Below the pieces are notes generated by a model. The model was not told the DNA's origin. It did no database searches and saw only the letters and a list, made by a program, of their open reading frames with translations. DNA of 64,000 nucleotides from NCBI RefSeq assembly GCF_947504105.1, contig NZ_CANNGP010000012.1:33102-97101 (forward strand). Direction: 5' to 3'. This document shows, piece after piece, positions 59,793 through 64,000 of this stretch. Within the stretch, counting starts at the first letter, position 1. The number at the start of each line of letters is the position of its first letter. The DNA is from an uncultured Tateyamaria sp. (GTDB lineage: Bacteria; Pseudomonadota; Alphaproteobacteria; Rhodobacterales; Rhodobacteraceae). The translations under genes were made by a program, and so were the position numbers.

Positions 59793-60281
59793 TCAACTTA
59801 AGACGAATTCCATGATTAGCAGGTCGTTAACCCGCCCTGGTCCGGTCACAATCTGCACGCGTCGAAGCATTTGACCACGCAATCTGGTTAGTGCTGCCGG
59901 ACTTTCGATATCCTTGATTTCAAGTGCCCGTAGATAACCGTTCAAGACATCGACGACACGTGGAAGGAGTGCTTCGACGTCGGATGAATACTGCGATGGT
60001 ACTTCGAGTTGCGCTCTAAATCGCAAGTGCCGGCTGTGTGAGTTCGGTGCCAGCGAAATTACCATAGGCTCAACTGGGACAAACGAGACGTCAGGCAGAT
60101 CTGCTGGAGTGATCTGGTCAGATGCGGGTGGCGCATTTGATTCGGGTGTTAGAATCAGGCCCGAAAACGCTGTTAAGAAACCGCCGCCTGCGCCCAGTAG
60201 CAGTGCCACAACGCCCAGAATCAAAGGCATTTTCGAAGGACTCTTAGCCTCTTCGGCTGTTTCGATTGCGGCGTCTGTCAT
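59793..60281 (-). CDS. FliL-family flagellar basal-body-associated protein (copy 2)
   Basis: A 162-residue single-pass membrane protein. Cytoplasmic N-terminus (MTDAAIETAEEAKSPSK), one helix (LILGVVALLLGAGGGFLTAF), then the FliL domain: PVEPMVISLAPNSHSRHLRF, then RAQLEVPSQYSSDVEALLPR and RGQMLRRVQIVTGPGRVNDL, ending LIMEFVLS. The ATG at 60281 has AGGA 5 nt upstream. It is the first gene of the unit fliL, coiled-coil protein, motE, and diverges from fliF across 107 nt with a possible CtrA box. It is distant in sequence from copy 1 at 50450 and probably not a recent duplicate. Confidence 0.8.
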   Translation of the reverse strand: MTDAAIETAEEAKSPSKMPLILGVVALLLGAGGGFLTAFSGLILTPESNAPPASDQITPADLPDVSFVPVEPMVISLAPNSHSRHLRFRAQLEVPSQYSSDVEALLPRVVDVLNGYLRALEIKDIESPAALTRLRGQMLRRVQIVTGPGRVNDLLIMEFVLS

Positions 60282-60328
60282 CTGGATCCTGCTTAAATAC
60301 TGTCGAAGCAAGATTTGTCACAGATCAA

Positions 60329-60343
60329 CTAACCGATTGTTAA
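60329..60343. promoter_or_regulatory. Possible CtrA box in the fliL/fliF divergent region
   Basis: CTAA-CCGATTG-TTAA on the plus strand (TTAA-N7-TTAG on the minus) matches the CtrA consensus TTAA-N7-TTAA at 7 of 8 positions. It lies in the 107-nt region between the divergent fliL and fliF starts. Confidence 0.45.
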
Positions 60344-60388
60344 GGCTGTTCAGTCATTGCTGTCACAAAGTCGAGCAGAACGCGCGAC

Positions 60389-62023
60389 ATGACGGAGAAA
60401 ATTGTGCAGCAGTTACTGAATGTCTGGATGGGCCTGGATATCAAGCGTCAGATCACTGTCGTCGCAGCGACAGTTGCTATGTTTCTCGCAATCCTCGCTA
60501 TGTCGAAAATTGTGACGGCGCCTACAATGACACTGTTGTATGCGGGTCTTGAAAACGGTGCCGCAGGCGACGTGGTCAGATCGCTTGAACAGCGCGGTAT
60601 CCCGTTCGAGGTGCGCGGTGGGTCCATCTTTGTTGATGCGCAGGATCGCGATCAACTTCGTCTTACTCTGGCAAGTGAGGGCCTACCGGCAAACAACAGT
60701 CGTGGTTATGAGTTACTTGATAGCTTGTCTGGCTTCGGGACCACCTCGCAAATGTTTGATGCCGCCTACTGGCGCGCTAAGGAGGGAGAGCTGGCCCGCA
60801 CTATAGTCGCAAGCCCCCATGTGGCGATGGCGCGTGTTCACATTGCGTCAACTGGGTCCAACCCGTTTCAGCGCAGCGTCACGCCCACCGCTTCCGTAGC
60901 CATCACGCCAAATGGTGCACAACTCACAGTGCCGCAAGCCAAAGCAATACGGTTTCTGGTCGCATCCGCCGTCGCCGGGTTGTCGGCGGACGATGTCGCC
61001 GTGATCGATGCCAATGGAGCATTGATTGGTACGGGCGACGATTCAGCCCCTGTCGCAGGTTCAGAAGACAAGGAAAAGATGCTCCGTGAACGCGTGGAAC
61101 GCTTGCTCGAAGCACGGGTCGGCCCAGGAAACGCTGTGGTTGAAGTCAGTGTGGAAACCGTTACGGAGACTGAAGAGTTTCGCGAACGCCGGTTTGATCC
61201 GCAAGAACGAGTGGTGATAAGCACCGACACCGAAGAGCGCTCAAGCACATCAAACGAGGCCGGTGGCGGGGATGTGACCGTAGCGTCCAATCTGCCGGAT
61301 GGGGAAGGGGCTGGGGGCGACAGTGCTTCTTCACAGAACTCGGAAACTCGCGAACGCATCAACTATGAGGTTTCTGAAACGGAGCGTGCTATTGTCAAAG
61401 CCGCCGGCGCGATCCGGCGAGTCACCGTCGCTGTGCTTGTGAACCAAGCAGTCGCTGAAGAGGATAGCAGTACTCAAACAACACAGCGATCCGAGGACGA
61501 GTTAAGCGCATTGCGCGAACTGGTCGCTTCTGCCGTAGGATTTGACGAGGGTCGCGGCGACGTCATTACAATCAAGGCAATGGAACTGCAGTCGGTTGCG
61601 CCCCAAGGTACAGTCGTCGAAACATCAGTTTTCGACCGGTTCCACGTCGATGTCATGTCAGCGATCCAGATGACGATCTTGGCTATTGTGACATTGATAC
61701 TTGGCTTATTTGTCGTCAGGCCCGTATTGTCACGGCCACATTTGCCTCCAGAGGGTTTGCCGCCTTCGTTGCCTGCAGGTGCTGCAGACACTCCGATATT
61801 GGCGGCCCCGGCATCTTTCGATAAAGTAACTTCAGGTGACATTGCTGTCCACCCAAGTCCTGATATGTTACCAGATTTGCCCTCACTTGATCACGCACAG
61901 TCCGGTGAAATAGTTGAACGGCTCACGGTAGATCCGGTTGATCGCCTGCGGTCCATGATCGGTGAACGTCAGGAAGAAACGGTTGAGATACTCAGGAGTT
62001 GGCTTGAAGAGGAGCGCGCATAA
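60389..62023 (+). CDS. fliF: Flagellar MS-ring protein FliF
   Basis: A 544-residue inner-membrane ring protein. First transmembrane segment at about 24-44 (VVAATVAMFLAILAMSKIV). The periplasmic ring-building motifs are TMTLLYAGLENGAAGDVVRS, then GYELLDSLSGFGTTSQMFDA and YWRAKEGELARTIVASPHVA. The second transmembrane helix is at about 425-445 (IQMTILAIVTLILGLFVVRP). The cytoplasmic C-terminus (RSMIGERQEETVEILRSWLE) is the FliG-binding tail. fliG itself is not in this window; the next gene is fliH-like. The stop overlaps that gene by 1 nt (TAATG). Confidence 0.95.
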   Translation: MTEKIVQQLLNVWMGLDIKRQITVVAATVAMFLAILAMSKIVTAPTMTLLYAGLENGAAGDVVRSLEQRGIPFEVRGGSIFVDAQDRDQLRLTLASEGLPANNSRGYELLDSLSGFGTTSQMFDAAYWRAKEGELARTIVASPHVAMARVHIASTGSNPFQRSVTPTASVAITPNGAQLTVPQAKAIRFLVASAVAGLSADDVAVIDANGALIGTGDDSAPVAGSEDKEKMLRERVERLLEARVGPGNAVVEVSVETVTETEEFRERRFDPQERVVISTDTEERSSTSNEAGGGDVTVASNLPDGEGAGGDSASSQNSETRERINYEVSETERAIVKAAGAIRRVTVAVLVNQAVAEEDSSTQTTQRSEDELSALRELVASAVGFDEGRGDVITIKAMELQSVAPQGTVVETSVFDRFHVDVMSAIQMTILAIVTLILGLFVVRPVLSRPHLPPEGLPPSLPAGAADTPILAAPASFDKVTSGDIAVHPSPDMLPDLPSLDHAQSGEIVERLTVDPVDRLRSMIGERQEETVEILRSWLEEERA

Positions 62024-62622
62024 TGACTGCGTCTCATCTGTTTGAAGACTTCGGAGACGCTAAAGCCCAGGAACGTTTTTCGTCAAGGATGCCTGTTGAA
62101 GATATTGAGGATCAGAAACTCGAATCTTTTGAAAACGGGTATCAGGCAGGTTGGGACGACGCGGTTGCAGCCCAAACTGAAACACTTTCTTTTGTGTCGA
62201 GCGGCTTGGCCAACAGTCTGCAGAACGCATCCTTTGAGTATCATGAGTTGCGTGCGACGCTGAACGCTTCTGTAGAGACGATCATTGGTCAAGTTGTCGA
62301 CGTTGTTTTGCCTCAAATCGCGAATGCGAGCCTTGGAGCGCATGTGCGCGAAAAGATGGCGGCGTTGACACGGAAAAACCTTGATCGAGATATTGAAATT
62401 GTGGTCGCACCAGAGAGCGAAGCTGCGGTGCGTACCGCCCTTGATGATGATCCACCTAAACCTTTCGTGCTGATAACGGACGAGCTGCTTGCGCCGACCC
62501 AAGTGGTTTTGCGGTTGGATCGCAACGAAGCAGAGCTTCACTTGGATCGAGCCGTTGCAGAGATTTCAGCAGCAGTCACATCCTTTTTCGAAAACCAAGC
62601 GAACGAGGTGAAAGATGGCTGA
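62023..62622 (+). CDS. FliH-like flagellar assembly protein
   Basis: A 199-residue cytoplasmic protein. The N-terminus holds the FliH/YscL-like GYQAGWDDAVAA motif in a helical region, then an alternating helix and a C-terminal alpha/beta domain (IIGQVVDVVLPQIANASLGA, then NEAELHLDRAVAEI). FliH binds and restrains FliI and links it to FliN at the C ring. The position fits: it lies between fliF and fliN and is coupled to both (1-nt overlap with fliF, 8-nt with fliN). The identification rests on context and fold pattern more than on strong motif identity. Confidence 0.7.
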   Translation: MTASHLFEDFGDAKAQERFSSRMPVEDIEDQKLESFENGYQAGWDDAVAAQTETLSFVSSGLANSLQNASFEYHELRATLNASVETIIGQVVDVVLPQIANASLGAHVREKMAALTRKNLDRDIEIVVAPESEAAVRTALDDDPPKPFVLITDELLAPTQVVLRLDRNEAELHLDRAVAEISAAVTSFFENQANEVKDG

Positions 62623-62908
62623 TATGCCTTCAAAAAAAGCGCTCGCATCTGATGCGCATAATCCATTCACGGCGGTCCCGATTGAAATCACTGTGTCTGT
62701 TGGGCAAGCTCGGCCGCTTGTGCGTGACTTGGTGATGCTCGGCTCCAATGCTGTTCTCACGCTGGATAAACGAATCGACGACCCAGTCGACCTGTTCGTC
62801 GGCGATAAGCTCATTGCCCGAGGAACACTCGAGGAAGCAGAAGGCAGCGACCAAGGTCAGTTGGTTGTACGGCTGACAGAGATACTCGATCTTGGCGCAG
62901 GCGTGTAA
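62615..62908 (+). CDS. fliN: Flagellar motor switch protein FliN
   Basis: A 97-residue C-ring protein of the SpoA fold: NPFTAVPIEITVSVGQARPL, then LGSNAVLTLDKRIDDPVDLF and VGDKLIARGTLEEAEGSDQG, ending VVRLTEILDL. This is the compact FliN size. It forms the bottom of the C ring with FliM, which is not in the window, and helps dock the export ATPase complex. It overlaps the FliH-like gene by 8 nt and is followed by fliP after 4 nt. Confidence 0.93.
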   Translation: MADMPSKKALASDAHNPFTAVPIEITVSVGQARPLVRDLVMLGSNAVLTLDKRIDDPVDLFVGDKLIARGTLEEAEGSDQGQLVVRLTEILDLGAGV

Positions 62909-62912
62909 GCAT

Positions 62913-63638
62913 ATGCTGACGCGCGCGTTAGCGGTCGCACTCTTATTGAGTCTTCCAACGGTTTTGGGGGCTCAAGACATCGCCATCTCGCTTGGAGACG
63001 ATACCTCCTTAAGTGCGAGAACATTGCAGTTGATTGCGCTGATCACGGTTTTAAGCCTCGCTCCTGGCCTTGCAATCATGATCACTTGCTTCCCGTTTTT
63101 AGTGACGGTGCTGTCCATCCTTCGCCAGGCGATCGGGCTGCAACAGTCACCTCCCAACATGTTGATCGTTAGCCTCGCACTTTTTTTGACGTATTTCATT
63201 ATGGAACCGGTGTTTTCAGAGGCATGGACGAACGGGCTAAACCCTCTGGTCAACGAGCAAATTGATCCCGGCGTTGCCTTTGTACGCACACTAGAACCAT
63301 TCCGTGAGTTCATGGCCGCTCGGCTTGACTCTGACACCTTTGCTGCCATGTCGGATTTGCGCCCTGATACGCAAGGTATTCTACTTGAGCCAGACGCGCC
63401 TCTATCCGTTCTGATTCCAAGCTTCTTACTATCCGAGATATCGCGTGCATTTCAGATCGGGTTTTTAATTTTCCTTCCGTTTCTGATCATCGATCTGGTC
63501 GCGGCAGCTGTTCTGATGAGCATGGGCATGATGATGGTTCCGCCTGCGATTGTCTCGCTGCCATTCAAGTTGGCTTTTTTCGTAATCGCGGATGGATGGA
63601 GTTTGATTGCTGGCAGTTTGGTGCGTAGCTACTTTTAG
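62913..63638 (+). CDS. fliP: Flagellar export apparatus protein FliP
   Basis: A 241-residue inner-membrane export-gate protein. It has a cleavable signal peptide (MLTRALAVALLLSLPTVLGA), as in other FliPs. Conserved blocks: TVLSLAPGLAIMITCFPFLV, then TVLSILRQAIGLQQSPPNML, and FLLSEISRAFQIGFLIFLPF, then LIIDLVAAAVLMSMGMMMVP. The ATG at 62913 gives the standard length; a longer in-frame reading overlaps fliN. It is the last recognised gene of the fliF operon. Confidence 0.95.
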   Translation: MLTRALAVALLLSLPTVLGAQDIAISLGDDTSLSARTLQLIALITVLSLAPGLAIMITCFPFLVTVLSILRQAIGLQQSPPNMLIVSLALFLTYFIMEPVFSEAWTNGLNPLVNEQIDPGVAFVRTLEPFREFMAARLDSDTFAAMSDLRPDTQGILLEPDAPLSVLIPSFLLSEISRAFQIGFLIFLPFLIIDLVAAAVLMSMGMMMVPPAIVSLPFKLAFFVIADGWSLIAGSLVRSYF

Positions 63639-64000
63639 GCGCGAGCTCGGCCCGATTGAAACTGCTGGGACGCCTAAGCATCCCCAGTGTGCATTTCTCA
63701 AGTGGGGCATGGCACGAGTAGATGTCGCCCAAGAATTGGGCTCGTGATCATGATGACCAGGGTCCGTACCTAAATTGGGTGACCGTCATTGCGGACAAAG
63801 TGCTGAGTAGCTCGCGTCTGCTGCAGGCCAGCCTGCTCAGCAAAAAGGTCAAAAAGCTCTTTGGTTACAAAGTGGATCATTTTTCTTGAAACGCGTCTAG
63901 TCGCGGCTCACCTAGCGCCTTCCTGAGAGGTGGTCCTAGATTTTCGACCAATTTGCAGCCGGTTTAAGATGGATCAGGGGTTCATTTAGGCTGCTATTCT
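63639..64000. other. Terminal region without a recognised gene
   Basis: The last 362 nt after fliP contain no recognisable gene, terminator or mobile-element end. There is one 55-codon open frame (listed separately) and a perfect inverted repeat GCCCAA-GAA-TTGGGC (63727-63741). A short minus-strand frame also exists. Base composition looks more irregular than in the flagellar genes; a decayed gene is possible. Confidence 0.5.
63722..63889 (+). CDS. Short open reading frame of unknown function, possibly a gene remnant
   Basis: A 55-codon frame starting MSPKNWARDHDDQGPYLNWV and ending LLSKKVKKLFGYKVDHFS, directly after an in-frame TAG. I do not recognise it. The amphipathic basic C-terminal half looks protein-like, but there is no good ribosome-binding site (ACGAG at about 3 nt), and a competing frame exists on the other strand. 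It could be a real small protein, the remnant of a larger gene, or chance. Confidence 0.25.
   Translation: MSPKNWARDHDDQGPYLNWVTVIADKVLSSSRLLQASLLSKKVKKLFGYKVDHFS

Noticed and set aside
1..64000. CRISPR arrays, tRNA or rRNA genes, prophage
   Set aside because: I found no regular short direct repeats, no cloverleaf-like sequences in the intergenic gaps and no phage structural or integrase genes.
63639..64000. Insertion sequence end
   Set aside because: No transposase motif or paired terminal inverted repeats are visible; the only inverted repeat is a short internal hairpin.

Overview
The window reads as chromosomal DNA of an alphaproteobacterium of the Rhodobacterales (Roseobacter group). 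The case rests on the gene content: an alphaproteobacterial flagellar cluster with FlaF, FlbT, MotE, a DUF1217 protein and a FlgN-like protein; a GlxA-type regulator; DUF3179; Hint-domain surface proteins; and a high-GC first half with very dense, 4-nt-overlapping operons. I saw no rRNA or tRNA gene, CRISPR array, prophage or complete insertion sequence.

Layout. 1-0.8 kb: partial msrB and a glutathione-peroxidase-like protein. 0.8-6.9 kb (minus strand): surface polysaccharide locus with a GT4 glycosyltransferase, an SDR epimerase, an initiating sugar transferase, a membrane-bound CapD/FlaA1-type nucleotide-sugar dehydratase and a Wzi-like outer-membrane protein. 6.9-11.1 kb: GlxA-type regulator, thioredoxin-like protein, DMT permease, DUF3179 protein and HU. 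11.2-15.4 kb: AMP nucleosidase and adenine deaminase in one operon (AMP to adenine to hypoxanthine), then a class II aldolase. 15.4-18.1 kb: two translationally coupled Hint-domain proteins. 18.3-25.7 kb: dapE, GNAT, a TIGR04282-type transferase, RNase R, a GST diverging from a WYL regulator around a palindromic operator, and a lytic transglycosylase.

25.7-39.1 kb holds amine uptake and catabolism. A minus-strand polyamine-type ABC transporter operon (ATPase, binding protein, DUF1330, two permeases) faces a divergent M24 ectoine-hydrolase-like protein. Next comes a SpuC-like putrescine aminotransferase, then a PotFGHI-type putrescine importer whose last gene is a PuuB-like FAD oxidase. Uptake and two alternative first steps of putrescine breakdown are therefore neighbours.

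39.1-63.6 kb is a flagellar cluster in blocks of alternating orientation: flgD-fliK; flgJ-flgN-flagellin-flaF-flbT-DUF1217; fliI; flgBC-fliE-fliQ-flgFGAH-fliL; fliJ-flhB-fliR-flhA; motA with a large exported helical-repeat protein; motE, a coiled-coil membrane protein and a second fliL; then fliF-fliH-fliN-fliP. Three promoter regions carry TTAA-N7-TTAA-like elements that fit CtrA control. fliG, fliM, motB, flgE, flgI, flgK and flgL are not in the window. The last ~360 bases hold no gene I recognise.

Best candidates for new biology: the exported AMIN-like/helical-repeat protein coupled to motA; the Hint pair, one with a canonical and one with a degenerate catalytic site; the metal-ligand-poor M24 protein beside an uncharacterised amine transporter; and an ABC permease with a ~270-residue periplasmic insertion.
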